Assembly: GCF_000718515.1 (NCBI RefSeq)
Contig: NZ_JNZS01000007.1
Span: forward strand, 372,001-436,000
Source: Micromonospora parva
GTDB taxonomy: Bacteria; Actinomycetota; Actinomycetes; Mycobacteriales; Micromonosporaceae
DNA: 64,000 bases
Direction: 5' to 3'
Positions 17,736-27,405 of this stretch are shown piece by piece; within the stretch, counting starts at the first letter, position 1; every line of letters starts with the position of its first letter. The notes beneath the pieces are model-generated. The model saw nothing but the letters and a program-made list of their open reading frames with translations, was not told the origin of the DNA and ran no database searches. The position numbers and the translations under genes were made by a program.

Positions 17736-19990
17736 CAGTGTCGCCTCTCTGTGGTCGGGTCGGCTCCGGGTGCGTCCAGGTAGTGCCGGGTGGCCGCGAA
17801 GGGGTAGGTGGGGGCGGGCAGCCGGCGGCGGCCGGTGTCGTGCACGGGATCCCAGGCGTCGGTGAGACCCAGCTGCCACAGCGCGCCGACGGTCGCCAGC
17901 AGTCGGGCGTGCCGGTTGGCGGGAAGCGGCGGCTGGTCGGCGTCCAGGTGCGGGGTGACGCTGGTGCCGACCTCGATCCAGAGCACCGGGTCGGGCACGT
18001 CGGGGGGCGGCGTCGACGTCGGGGGACGGAGGGCCGCGGCCCGCCAGAAGGCGCTGTCGTCGGGCCGCCCGTCGATGAGCAGGGGCAGAGCGGCGGGGTG
18101 CAGGCGTACCCCGGGGTCGTCGGTGTCGCGCAGCAGCGCCAGCGCGTCCGCGAGCGACATCACCCCGGCCACGACGGCGGCGGCCACCGCGCCGACACCG
18201 TCACCGGCCAGAGCGCGCGGGGTGACGCCCCGGCTGCGCAGCGACCGGGTCAGGCCGACGCAGGCCAGCAGCCGGTCGCCGCGTTCCCGGACCGAATCGT
18301 CCAGGTCGTGGCCACGCAGCAGCGCGACGCCCTCGTCGACGGTCCGCCGGTACACCGGGTCGGCGTCGTAGTTGGGTCGGTTGCCGGTCACCGCACCGGC
18401 CCCGGTGAGGTGCAGCGCCACCCCGCGCGCCCGAGCCGTCGCGTCGACCTTGCGCAGCCGGGCGACCCCGTCGGTCACGCCGGTCAGGACGGCGGCCCGC
18501 CAGGGCAGCTCGGCGCGGCCGGTCCGCAGTGTGTACGCGAGGTCGGCCAGGTCCCCGGGCGCGGTTCCCGCCGCGAACGCGGTGACCCGGTCCAGGCTCT
18601 CCTGCGCCACCGCGGCGGTCTTCGCAGAGACCAGGACGAGCTGCGGGACGTGTCGGCGGGGTCGGGCCGCGATTGGCGGGGCCTCCTCCAGCACTACGTG
18701 GGCGTTGGTGCCGCCGATGCCGAAGGCGCTCACCCCGGCGCGGCGTACGCCGTCGACAGGCGCCCAGGGTCGGGCGGTCGTCGGCAGCTCGAACACCGAG
18801 CCGTCCAGTCGGATCGCCGGGTTGGGCGTACGGAGGTGCGCGATCGGAGGAATCGTCCGGTGCGTCAGGGCCAGGACCGTCTTGATCATGCCGACCACCC
18901 CGGCGGCGGTGTCCAGGTGTCCGACGACCGACTTGACGGCGCCCAGCGCGCAGGGCGCCCGGTCGGGCCGGGCGGAGTCGAACACCTGCCGCAGCGCCGC
19001 CACCTCGATCGGGTCGCCGAGCGCGGTGCCGGTGCCGTGCGTCTCGACCAGGCCCACGGTGTCCGGGTCGACGTCGGCCACCTCCAACGCCGCCGCGATG
19101 ACGGCGGCCTGACCGGTCGGACCGGGCGCGGTGAAGCCGGCCTTGCGGGCGCCGTCGTTGTTGACCGCGGAGCCACGGATCACCGCGTGCACGGTGTCGC
19201 CGTCGCGCAGCGCGTCGGTGAGGCGCTTGAGCACCACCACGCCCGCTCCGTCGCCCGGTACCGTCCCGTCGGCGGCGGCGTCGAAGGCGCGGCAGCGACC
19301 GTCGGCGGAGAAAATGCCGCCGGGCTCGTGCAGGTGTCCGCGCCGGGTCGGCGGGGCGACGGTGGCAGCGCCGGCCAGTGCCACGTCGGCGTCGTAGGTG
19401 AGCAGCGCCTGCGTCGCCTGGTGCACCGCGACGAGCGACGTCGAGCAGGCGGTCTGCACAGTCAGCGCCGGCCCCTGAAGGTTCAGCTTGTAGGCGATCC
19501 GGGTGGCGGCGAAGTCCTTGTCGCTGCCGATGATCACGCCCAGGCCACCGGCCGCCTCGACCGCGCGCTCGTTGGGCCACACGTTGTCCAGCAGGTAGAC
19601 GTTGAGCCCGGTGCCGACGTACACCCCGACCCGGTTGCCGTCGGCGGCGACCGGCGGGTGGCCGGCGTGCTCCAGGGCCGCCCAGGCGCACTCCAGCAGA
19701 ATCCGCTGCTGGGGGTCCATCAGGGCGCTGTCCGACGGTGAGTAGCTGAACAGCCGGTGGTCGAAGCGGTCCGCGTCGGTGAGCACCGCGCGGGCCGGCA
19801 CGAAGCCCGACCGTTCCACCAGATCCTTGGGTACGCCCCAACCGACGAGCTGCCCGGGCGTGAAGACGCTGACGGCGTCGACGCCGTCGTGGACGTGTCG
19901 CCAGAACCGGTCCAGGTCGCGTCCGGCGCCGGGGACCCGGATGGCCATGCCGACCACCGCCACCGCGGCGCTGTCGTCCAGCTCAGCCAC
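17735..19990 (-). CDS. PKS ketosynthase with vestigial acyltransferase region
   Basis: This 751-residue protein has an intact KS (about 8-435): Cys182 in TACSTS, His318 in ETHGTGT and His358 in VVGHLD. The part after it (about 450-740) keeps the length and linkers of an AT, including a typical PTYPFAATRHYLD tail. It has lost the catalytic features: no FPGQG block, and GDGVGA (596-601) where GHSxGE should be. It therefore cannot self-load an extender and has no carrier. The free carrier gene follows with a four-base overlap. The GTG start overlaps the NRPS stop by eight bases. The module needs an acyltransferase in trans, from the KS-AT-ACP protein or from primary metabolism. Confidence 0.9.
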   Translation of the reverse strand: MAELDDSAAVAVVGMAIRVPGAGRDLDRFWRHVHDGVDAVSVFTPGQLVGWGVPKDLVERSGFVPARAVLTDADRFDHRLFSYSPSDSALMDPQQRILLECAWAALEHAGHPPVAADGNRVGVYVGTGLNVYLLDNVWPNERAVEAAGGLGVIIGSDKDFAATRIAYKLNLQGPALTVQTACSTSLVAVHQATQALLTYDADVALAGAATVAPPTRRGHLHEPGGIFSADGRCRAFDAAADGTVPGDGAGVVVLKRLTDALRDGDTVHAVIRGSAVNNDGARKAGFTAPGPTGQAAVIAAALEVADVDPDTVGLVETHGTGTALGDPIEVAALRQVFDSARPDRAPCALGAVKSVVGHLDTAAGVVGMIKTVLALTHRTIPPIAHLRTPNPAIRLDGSVFELPTTARPWAPVDGVRRAGVSAFGIGGTNAHVVLEEAPPIAARPRRHVPQLVLVSAKTAAVAQESLDRVTAFAAGTAPGDLADLAYTLRTGRAELPWRAAVLTGVTDGVARLRKVDATARARGVALHLTGAGAVTGNRPNYDADPVYRRTVDEGVALLRGHDLDDSVRERGDRLLACVGLTRSLRSRGVTPRALAGDGVGAVAAAVVAGVMSLADALALLRDTDDPGVRLHPAALPLLIDGRPDDSAFWRAAALRPPTSTPPPDVPDPVLWIEVGTSVTPHLDADQPPLPANRHARLLATVGALWQLGLTDAWDPVHDTGRRRLPAPTYPFAATRHYLDAPGADPTTERRH

Positions 19991-22900
19991 GGCCGGCTCG
20001 CACGCTGCGCCGCCGGTCGGCCAGCAGGGCGCGGCCCTGGCGGCGCTGCGCCGCGTTGGGGTCCGCGACGACGGGCGCGGTGTGCTGGAGCGCCGCCGCG
20101 CAGCCGGCGATCGTGCCGCAGCGGAAGAGGTCGGTCACCGAGACGTCCAGACCCTCCTCGGACATCCGCTGCTGGAGCGCGATCAGCGCGAAACTGTGGC
20201 CGCCCAGGTCGAAGAAGTTGTCGTGCAGCCCGACGTCGGGCCGCCGCAGCACCTCGACCCAGCAGGCCCGGATCCGTTCCTCCAACCCGGTGCCGACCAC
20301 TGAGGCCGGTGGCCGCGACGGCGCGGTGACCGTCCGTGCCGCCCGGCTGTCGGCCAGCAGGCGGGGAAGGTCCACCTTGCCGTGCGCGGTGAGCGGGATG
20401 GTCGCCACGGTCAGGATCCGCGACGGCACCATGTACGCCGGCAGTGTCTCGCGCAGGCGCGCCCGCAGGTCGTGCTCGGCGTCCGGGCCGATCCCGTGGA
20501 CCACGAACGCGACGAGTTCGTCGTCCTCGGCGGCCACGGCACACGACCGCACCGCGGCGTGGGTGAGCAGGGCGCCCTCCACCTCAGCCAGCTCGACGCG
20601 GTAGCCGCGCACCTGCACCTGCGTGTCGTTGCGGCCGAGGTACACCATGCTCCCGTCGAGACCCCACTTCACCACGTCGCCGGTGCGGTACATGACCCCG
20701 CCGCCGTACGGGTCGGGCGGGAACCGCGCCTCGGTCAGCTCCCGGTTGTCCAGGTAGCCGTGCGCCACGAGCGCGCCGCCGCAGTACAGCTCGCCGGGCA
20801 CGTTGAGGCCGGTCGGCCGCAGGTCCTCGTCGAGGACGTAGCAGCGCGCCGACGGCAACGGCACGCCGATGGCACCCTCGGGGACCCGGGGCACGTCGGC
20901 GGCCGACGCCTGGAAGATCGTGACGTGGATGGTGCCCTCGGTGATGCCGTACATGTTGACGAACACCGTTTGCAGACCCGGCGCGTCGGCGATCAGCGAC
21001 GCCAGCCGCGACCAGCTCAGCGCCTCGCCGCCAAGGACGACGTAGCGGATGCGGGAGGTCTCGTCCTCCTCGAGCGCCCGCAGGTACGGCGGCAGCAACC
21101 GGTAGAGCGCGCCCGGGGTCTGGAACAGCACGGTGACGGCCTCGCGACGCACCAGCCGGGCCAGCCGTTCCCGGTCCACCAGGTCGACCCGCTCGGCGAT
21201 GACCAGCCGGGCGCCGGTGGTCAGCGCGCCCCACATCTCCCACACCGACGCGTCGAACGAGAACGAGCTGGCCGCCAGCCACACGTCGGCGGCCGTGACG
21301 TCCAGGCCCGCCGGGGTCGGGCTGTTCAGCGCGTCCAGGCCGCCGTGCCCGACCAGGACCCCCTTGGGTACGCCGGTCGAGCCGGAGGTGTAGATGACGT
21401 ACGCCGGGTCGTCCGGCCCCGGGAAGGTCTCCTCGAGCACGGAGATTCCGTCGAGGGTGTGCGCGTCGGCCAGGGGAGTCCCGCTGTCGCGGGTGAGCGC
21501 CGCGGCCGCCTCTGCGGTCTCCGGGTCCACCACGAGCACCGCCATCCCGGCGTTCGCGGCGATCAGTTCGAGGCGCTGGCGCGGGTAGTCCGGGTCCAGC
21601 GGCACGTAGACGCCGCCGAGCTTCCACACGCCCAGGATCGCCGCGACGACCGCCGGTGAACGGCCGAGCAGCAGCCCCACCCGGACGCCGGGGCGGACAC
21701 CGCGGTCGGCCAGGCCCGCCGCGATCCGCCCGGCCCACCGGTCCAGCTCGGCGTAGGTGATCTCGACGTCCCGGTGGCGTACGGCCACCGCGTCCGGGGT
21801 CGCCGCCACGTGGTCGGCGAAGCGACGCAGCACCGACGGGTGCGTAACCGGCGCCGACGCGAGCGGCGGGTTCACCCCCTCGGTGAGCAGCGCCCGCTCG
21901 GCCTCGTCCACCATGGACGGCTCCCGCTGCTCCTCGTCGACGATCGACCGCAGGAACGTCAGGTAGTGCGTGAGCAGCGTGCCAACGGTCTCCGCCCTGA
22001 ACAGCTCGGTGCTGTACTCGGCGCGCAGGAACGGCACGTCGGTGGAGACGTCGAGGGTCAGGCCCAGGTCGAACTTGGTGACGTCGATCTCGACGTCGAC
22101 CTCGGTCAGCCGTACCCCGGCGAACTCGGGGAACGCGAACGGGAAGTTCTGCACCGTCAGCGAGGTCTGGAACAGTGGCGCGTGGCTGAGCTGCCGCTCC
22201 CCCACGGTGGCCCGCACGATCTGCTCGAACGGCACGTCCTGATTGGCGAAGGCCGCCATGCTGGTCCGTCGTGCCCGGTCCACCAGCTCGGTGAAGCTCG
22301 GCCGGCCGGACACGTCGAGCCGGATCGGCAGCGTGTTGACCAGACAGCCGACCAGGCGCTCCTCGGCGTCATCCATCCGGTTCGCCACCGGAACGCCGAC
22401 CACCACCTCGTCCTGGCGCGCGTACCGGGACAGCACCGAGGCGTACGCGGCGAGCGTCACCGCGAACAGCGTCACGCCCCGCGCCCGCCCCCACTCCCCC
22501 AGCCGCCGCACCAGTTCCGGCTCGACCGGGCGGCGCAGCACCGCGCCGGTGGTGCCGAGCACGCTCGGGCGGGGGAAGTCGGTGGGCAGCGCCAGTTGCG
22601 GCACGTCGACCAGCGCCGCACGCCAGAAGTCGAGGCCCGAGCTGTCCCGTCGCCACGTCTCGTGCTGCCGCTCGGCGTACGCCAGGTAGGACTCGGCGGG
22701 CTCCTCGTAGGCGGCCACCGACCCGTCGACAGCGGCGTCGTACTCGGCGGCCAGGTCGCGCAGGAGCAGACCCACCGACCACCCGTCGCAGGCGATGTGG
22801 TGCACGAGCACCGCGAGGCCGTGCTCGTCCGGGCCCCAGGAGCGCAGGTAGGCCCGCACCACCGGCCCGTTGGCGAGGTCGAAGGGCTGCCGAGCCTGCT

Positions 22901-23210
22901 CGGCGACGAGCGTCCGCAGGTGGGCCTCCTGGGTGGCGCGATCGACCCACCCGTCGGCGGTGATGTCGACGTCCACAGCGGGCGTCGACGACACCCGCTG
23001 GGTGAGGACACCGTCGACCACCGCGAACGTGGTGCGCAGCGCGTCGTGCCGGGCGACCACCCGGGTCAGGGCCGCGCGAAGGGCCTCGGGTCGCAGCGCA
23101 CCGCGCAGGTGCACCGCGAAGGCCACCACGTACGCCGGGTTTCCGGGCTGGAGCTGATCGAGGAAATAGAGGCGTTCCTGGGCGAAGGAAGCACGACCGG
23201 TACGAACCAT
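19983..23210 (-). CDS. NRPS C-A-PCP, probable first module
   Basis: This protein has 1075 residues from ATG 23210. Condensation domain at 1-450 with HHIACDG (137-143); adenylation at about 540-1000 with YTSGSTGVPKG, MYGITEGTIHV, YRTGDVVKW, LGRNDTQVQVRGYRVELAE and TAHGKVDLP; and a C-terminal carrier with DLGGHSFALI. A longer frame to 23465 is rejected because the condensation domain begins right at this ATG. The pocket reads D-A-W-F-V-G-M-I-H-K, only partly like the threonine code DFWNIGMVHK, so the substrate is not predicted. A condensation domain at the extreme N-terminus of the first module suggests acylation of the first residue by an external acyl donor. Confidence 0.9.
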   Translation of the reverse strand: MVRTGRASFAQERLYFLDQLQPGNPAYVVAFAVHLRGALRPEALRAALTRVVARHDALRTTFAVVDGVLTQRVSSTPAVDVDITADGWVDRATQEAHLRTLVAEQARQPFDLANGPVVRAYLRSWGPDEHGLAVLVHHIACDGWSVGLLLRDLAAEYDAAVDGSVAAYEEPAESYLAYAERQHETWRRDSSGLDFWRAALVDVPQLALPTDFPRPSVLGTTGAVLRRPVEPELVRRLGEWGRARGVTLFAVTLAAYASVLSRYARQDEVVVGVPVANRMDDAEERLVGCLVNTLPIRLDVSGRPSFTELVDRARRTSMAAFANQDVPFEQIVRATVGERQLSHAPLFQTSLTVQNFPFAFPEFAGVRLTEVDVEIDVTKFDLGLTLDVSTDVPFLRAEYSTELFRAETVGTLLTHYLTFLRSIVDEEQREPSMVDEAERALLTEGVNPPLASAPVTHPSVLRRFADHVAATPDAVAVRHRDVEITYAELDRWAGRIAAGLADRGVRPGVRVGLLLGRSPAVVAAILGVWKLGGVYVPLDPDYPRQRLELIAANAGMAVLVVDPETAEAAAALTRDSGTPLADAHTLDGISVLEETFPGPDDPAYVIYTSGSTGVPKGVLVGHGGLDALNSPTPAGLDVTAADVWLAASSFSFDASVWEMWGALTTGARLVIAERVDLVDRERLARLVRREAVTVLFQTPGALYRLLPPYLRALEEDETSRIRYVVLGGEALSWSRLASLIADAPGLQTVFVNMYGITEGTIHVTIFQASAADVPRVPEGAIGVPLPSARCYVLDEDLRPTGLNVPGELYCGGALVAHGYLDNRELTEARFPPDPYGGGVMYRTGDVVKWGLDGSMVYLGRNDTQVQVRGYRVELAEVEGALLTHAAVRSCAVAAEDDELVAFVVHGIGPDAEHDLRARLRETLPAYMVPSRILTVATIPLTAHGKVDLPRLLADSRAARTVTAPSRPPASVVGTGLEERIRACWVEVLRRPDVGLHDNFFDLGGHSFALIALQQRMSEEGLDVSVTDLFRCGTIAGCAAALQHTAPVVADPNAAQRRQGRALLADRRRSVRAGRG

Positions 23211-23374
23211 GCACCGATCGTGCGGCCCGGCACGTCCCGCGCGGCAGAGCACGTTCTCCTGCCCCACCAGGAAAAGCTCCCGGTCGCGTCGGCGACACGT
23301 CGCCTCGGTCCCCGGGCACGGCGCGGCCCCGGCCCGACGCGGGTTGCCGTCAGACCGGGGCGGTGGTCGGCCGG

Positions 23375-24223
23375 TCAGTACTCGCCGCGCCCGAAGGCCG
23401 CCAGCTCGGCGGAGTGCAAGGGATTGCTGACGTACGTGGCGCCGATCGGGGCCGTCACCCGGCACCAGGCGTCGAGCCGGCCCACGTCGATGCCGGCGGC
23501 GCTCGCCAGCTCGTCGCGGCGGCGCACCATCTCCGCGCGGTCCAGACCCTCCAGCACGTAGTCCACGGCGTCGAAGCAGGGGTCACCGGCGCACGCCATC
23601 GGGTCGATCGCCACCAGGCCCCTGCCTCCGCCATTGAGCACGTTGCCGAGGTGCAGGTCCCCGTGCAGCAGCACGGTGTCGGTGGGCACCGCGAAAAGGT
23701 CGTCGCGCAGCCGCTTGGACCCGCTCAGGTCGGCACCCCGGCGCGTCGCCGAGTTGAACAGCACGTCGATCCAGTCCGCCAGTTGACGGGGAGCGGCAGC
23801 CGGGTCGCCCGCGCCGTGCAGATCGGTGAGGAAGGCGGCGTACTCCCGCGGTGAGGGCGGCTGCGGCATCTTCTCCACGAGGGTGCCGGGGTGGATCGCT
23901 TCGAGCAGGACGGCGCCCTTGGCCGACTCCCGCACCGCCGGCACCCGTCCGCTGGAGGCGAACTGGCGCAGCATGTCTACCTCCTCCCGCACGGCGTAGC
24001 TGTCCGGGGACAGTTTGAGCACCGCGTCGCCGAGCGGGCCCACGCACCGGAACACCACCGAGGAGTTGCCGGACTTGAGCGGGTCACCGAGAGTTAGCTC
24101 CCACTGCTCGACGAGGTCGTCGAGCCGCTGGCGCAGCGTGCCCGCCCAGCGGTGCGCGGCCCGGCCGAACCGTGGCTCCAGTCGGTTGGCGATCGCGTCC
24201 AGGTCCAGGCTCATCCCGCTCAC
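23375..24223 (-). CDS. Antibiotic phosphotransferase (aminoglycoside/hydroxyurea kinase family)
   Basis: This 282-residue kinase belongs to the APH(6)-like aminoglycoside/hydroxyurea resistance group. The catalytic loop is HGDLHLGN (187-194, Asp189) and the metal site AIDPMACAGDP follows at about 205-215; an N-lobe lysine lies in AVLKLS. The GTG start at 24223 overlaps the regulator stop as GTGA; ATG 24214 is also possible. It sits between the regulator and the NRPS genes on the same strand. It could modify and silence the cluster product for self-protection, or act in tailoring. Streptomycin is not implied. Confidence 0.85.
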   Translation of the reverse strand: MSGMSLDLDAIANRLEPRFGRAAHRWAGTLRQRLDDLVEQWELTLGDPLKSGNSSVVFRCVGPLGDAVLKLSPDSYAVREEVDMLRQFASSGRVPAVRESAKGAVLLEAIHPGTLVEKMPQPPSPREYAAFLTDLHGAGDPAAAPRQLADWIDVLFNSATRRGADLSGSKRLRDDLFAVPTDTVLLHGDLHLGNVLNGGGRGLVAIDPMACAGDPCFDAVDYVLEGLDRAEMVRRRDELASAAGIDVGRLDAWCRVTAPIGATYVSNPLHSAELAAFGRGEY

Positions 24224-25059
24224 CCCCGCACCGACCGCGTGCCGGCGTACGCGGCCGCGCCCGGCGCCACGACATTACGCCTGCCGGTCAGCAGAACGCT
24301 GCCACCACGCACCACTGGTGAATGGGAGCCGGGCGGCCCGGGGCGCCCCAACCGCGCCCGACGGGCGACCTCGATCGCCTCGTACCGGTCAGAAACGTTC
24401 AATTTGCTGAAGATGATGGAAATATGATTGCTGACCGTTTTCGGGGACAGATTCAGCTTCGCGGCGATCGCCACGTTGCGCATACCCGAGGCAATCAATT
24501 CCAGCACCTCCCGCTCGCGGGCTGTCAGCTCCGGGAAGAGCTGCTGATTGCGGGGCTCCAGGCTCAGTTGCCCGATGAGCTTGTCGGCCACCCGGGGGCC
24601 GAGGATGACCTCACCCGTCGCGAGGCCCCGGATCGTCCGGACGATGCCGTCGCCCGGGCAGCTCTTGAGCACGTAGCCCCGGGCGCCCGCCCACATGGCC
24701 GCGAGTATCGCGTGTTCGTCCTCGACCGCGGTGAAGACCAGCACCGCTGTCGAGGGCGACACCCGGTTGATCTCCTGGATCGTCACCCCCGCCTGGAACC
24801 CCGGCAGCTCGACGTCGAGAACGAGCACGTCGGGACGTGTGGCGGTGGCCAGCGCCAACGCCTCCCGCGCGGACGCCGCCTCACCTGTCACGGCGACCTC
24901 AGCCGACGGCGACAGCAGGGCGTGCAGGCCCCTGCGCACCACCGGCTGAGCGTCGGCCAGGACCACCGTCACCGCGTCGGGTTGTGTCTCCGCCGCGACT
25001 TCCTCCGGACACCGCCTCATGTTCCGAGTCAGTTCCGAGACCGAGCCAACGCTGACCAT
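24220..25059 (-). CDS. NarL/LuxR-family response regulator, likely cluster regulator
   Basis: This is a 279-residue response regulator. The receiver domain (about 30-150) carries the phospho-acceptor Asp82 in VLDVELP and the conserved lysine in VLKSCPG. The C-terminal LuxR helix-turn-helix (about 183-241) contains LTAREREVLELIASG and SPKTVSNHISIIFSKL. The ATG at 25059 follows GAGGTGG on the minus strand. A disordered 35-residue tail follows the HTH. It is the first gene of the minus-strand biosynthetic run and overlaps the kinase gene, so it is likely the pathway regulator. No sensor kinase is adjacent, and the first acidic pocket reads ADAQ rather than the usual DD pair. Confidence 0.85.
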   Translation of the reverse strand: MVSVGSVSELTRNMRRCPEEVAAETQPDAVTVVLADAQPVVRRGLHALLSPSAEVAVTGEAASAREALALATATRPDVLVLDVELPGFQAGVTIQEINRVSPSTAVLVFTAVEDEHAILAAMWAGARGYVLKSCPGDGIVRTIRGLATGEVILGPRVADKLIGQLSLEPRNQQLFPELTAREREVLELIASGMRNVAIAAKLNLSPKTVSNHISIIFSKLNVSDRYEAIEVARRARLGRPGPPGSHSPVVRGGSVLLTGRRNVVAPGAAAYAGTRSVRG

Positions 25060-25409
25060 CTATCCACCTCACCCCGTCCGAACGGCCCGCGGTGTCTTAG
25101 TCGCGCGGGGAAACGCCGCGGTAGCGCCGACCCCGCGTCGTGATGAACATCTACTCACGGCCAACAGAACAACACAAGAAGTGATCCCGGGAACGGGCTC
25201 GGTCAGCCTTTTGACGCATCGAAAAACCGAACCAGACTTTCCGTCTTGGCCCTGACGAAGCCGTCCACAGCGGACCTTTCACAGACGGTCGACGTGCCGC
25301 CGGCCCCGGGAGTCCACGGGAGAATTTCCCGGCCGATCCGGGACGTCGTCCCGTACGCACTACACCTGTCGCCCTGTCCGCCGGACACCGCCGTCGCCAG
25401 GATTGACCC
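25060..25409. promoter_or_regulatory. Divergent promoter region of the biosynthetic cluster
   Basis: These 350 bp lie between the regulator (minus strand) and the exporter (plus strand) and should hold the promoters of both. Bases 25160-25210 are noticeably less GC-rich than the flanks. No gene and no convincing operator palindrome was found by eye. Confidence 0.45.
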
Positions 25410-26657
25410 ATGCCCTTGTCACGAGTGACGGACGTTGTCGCCGGCCTGGTACCGACCGACCCGCTCCGCAGGAAGCTGATCGCGATCCGACTGGCCGAAT
25501 CCATCGGCAAGGGAGTCTTCCTCAGCGGCAGCATCGTCTACTTCACGCTGCGTGTCGGACTCGACGCCCGGCAGGTGGGCCTGGGCCTGTCGGCCGCCGG
25601 CCTGTCCGCCTTCCTCTCCTCGGTCCTGTTCGGTGTGATCGCCGACCGGGTGGGCGCCCGCCGCCTGCTCGTCATCCTGTTCGCCGCGCTGGCGGTCGGA
25701 TTCGGGCTCTACAGCCTCGTCGACAGCGCGACCGCCTTCTTCGCGCTGGTGGTCACCGTCGGCTTCCTCGAGTACGGCACCGGCCCGACCAACGGGGCCC
25801 TCATCGGCAACCTCGTGCCCGCCGAGGAGCGGGTGAAGCTCAAGGCCATGATGCGGTCGGTGTTCAACATTGGATTCAGCATCGGTATCGGCGTGGCGGC
25901 CGTCGCCGCCCTCAGCCAACGGCTGCTCGTGCTGATCCCCCTCACCACTGCCGCGTTGATGGCCGGCGCCGCGCTCCTCGTCACCCGCCTGCCCGACGTG
26001 CCGCCGCGTCCCGCACCGGTGGGCTTCAGGCGTTTCGCCGCAGTCCGCGACCCACGCTTCCTCGCGGTGATCGGCGTCTCGACGATCCTCGCCTCGCACG
26101 TCAGCATCATCCTGGTGACGATGCCGCTCTGGGCGCTCAACCGCACCGACCTGCCGCACTTCCTGATTCCTCTGCTGCTGATCGTCAACACCGCGTTCGT
26201 CATCCTGTTCCAGGTACGGGCCAGCCGGGGCGCGGACACCGTGCACGGCGCCGGTCGGCTCGCCCGGCGCTCCGGCTACTGGCTGGCCGGCGGCTGCGCG
26301 GTCCTGGCGGTGACCGCGCTCGACGACAACGTGATCCTGGCGTCCGTGGCGATCGTCGCCGCCGTGCTGATCCTCTCCGTGGCCGAGGTGATGCAGGCCG
26401 CCTCCGGTTGGGGGCTCGCGTTCGGCCTCGCCCCCGAGCACGCTCAGGGCGAGTACCTGGGGGCGTTCGACCTGCACGTGATCACGCAGAACATCATCGG
26501 CCCGGCGGCGCTCTCCGGCCTGGTCATCGCCTTCGGCTTCTGGGGATGGCTGGGCATCGCCGTCGCCGCGCTCGTCGCATCGTCGCTGATCATTCCGGCC
26601 GCCAACCACAGCGCTGTCACGCTGGTCCGCGAGACGGCCCCGGCCTCCACGACCTGA
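25410..26657 (+). CDS. MFS exporter associated with the NRPS-PKS cluster
   Basis: This is a 415-residue major facilitator transporter with about 12 hydrophobic helices. The signature loop between helices 2 and 3 reads GVIADRVGARRLL, and a second conserved stretch is LEYGTGPTNGALIGNLVP. ATG 25410 has AGGA about 8 nt upstream. Being divergent from the pathway regulator, it is the likely efflux pump for the cluster product and a second self-resistance function next to the kinase. Codon use matches the cluster. Confidence 0.85.
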   Translation: MPLSRVTDVVAGLVPTDPLRRKLIAIRLAESIGKGVFLSGSIVYFTLRVGLDARQVGLGLSAAGLSAFLSSVLFGVIADRVGARRLLVILFAALAVGFGLYSLVDSATAFFALVVTVGFLEYGTGPTNGALIGNLVPAEERVKLKAMMRSVFNIGFSIGIGVAAVAALSQRLLVLIPLTTAALMAGAALLVTRLPDVPPRPAPVGFRRFAAVRDPRFLAVIGVSTILASHVSIILVTMPLWALNRTDLPHFLIPLLLIVNTAFVILFQVRASRGADTVHGAGRLARRSGYWLAGGCAVLAVTALDDNVILASVAIVAAVLILSVAEVMQAASGWGLAFGLAPEHAQGEYLGAFDLHVITQNIIGPAALSGLVIAFGFWGWLGIAVAALVASSLIIPAANHSAVTLVRETAPASTT

Positions 26658-26807
26658 GAGGGTGGTTCGGGAGGTGCCGTTCGGTGTGAAGAGCCCGGCG
26701 AGGTCCTGCCAACGGTGATGGTCGGCGTAGCGGACGTACCGGGCCATGACGCCCGACACCTGCGGCTCGTGCCCGAGCAGGAGGGCACCCTCACCGCGCA
26801 CCAGCAC
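26658..26807 (-). pseudogene. SnoaL-like (NTF2-fold) gene fragment
   Basis: A minus-strand frame reads LGHEPQVSGVMARYVRYAD, then HHRWQDLAGLFTPNGT. This is the N-terminal helix and hinge typical of SnoaL-like polyketide-cyclase/NTF2 proteins (short helix, RYxxYxD, WxxLxxLFxP). The rest of the fold is missing because the fragment abuts the exporter gene end. It is a decayed remnant at the edge of the biosynthetic cluster. Confidence 0.45.
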
Positions 26808-27129
26808 GTCCGCAACCCGTTTGCCGGTCGACGAGCGGGCCCCCAGAAGCCGGCCCGGTCGGAGACAGTCGCGAGCCGGTCCTTGAGAGCCTTGTGCTTG
26901 TCCGACTCGACGCCGTCGGGTGGTCCCTCGCGGCGGAGCGGTTGAGGTGTACGGCCTGGCGAAGCCCCGGTCCCGTCCGGACTCCCCTGCATCCCCCCGT
27001 TCACCTTCGTCGCCGGTATCGGGCCGGCCCTGATCTTCGTTCGCGCCCGGTCACGAACGACCGCGCGCGGGCCGCCGTGTGATGCAGTCCGGGACAAGGC
27101 CACCTCGACTTTCGTCCGAGCGCTGGCCC

Positions 27130-27405
27130 ATGGCGGGAGGAGTTGCCGGAGTAGCCCTCTACACGGATCGGATCCAGGTAACGGACCGGGACGCGATCGT
27201 GGACCGTGATTGTGCTGGTGCCGGCGCAGGAAACGCGGGTGCCCAGGAGCAGGATGTCGAAAAGCTCGCTGGTGGCATTGACGCGGAACTTGCCGTCGCC
27301 GGTGCCGACGAGGCCGGAATGGCAGTGGACGCAGCGGTACGCGAGCAGGGCAGGGGGCGTGCGCCGATGGGTCCAGGACGAGACGATATGAGGATGCGTA
27401 GACAT
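27130..27405 (-). pseudogene. DUF1062-like N-terminal fragment
   Basis: From ATG 27405 on the minus strand the frame holds a two-cysteine knuckle (YRCVHC), then GKFRVNATSELFDILLLGT and TITVHDRVPVRYLDP. This matches the DUF1062 pattern of a zinc-ribbon-like CxxC followed by KFRVNANxxxLDVWLL. The expected second CxxC is reduced to one Cys, and similarity ends near 27130, about half the family length. It is read as a truncated gene. The bases 27406-27648 between this and the next remnant show no gene. Confidence 0.5.

Noticed and set aside
9201..23210. Assignment to a named product such as andrimid or zwittermicin
   Set aside because: A serine adenylation domain, split modules and small size are suggestive, but the defining tailoring genes are absent, so no product can be named.
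25419..26807. A 462-codon minus-strand frame opposite the MFS gene
   Set aside because: Only its first 50 residues resemble a protein (the SnoaL-like fragment); the rest is acidic Gly/Gln-rich shadow of the transporter.
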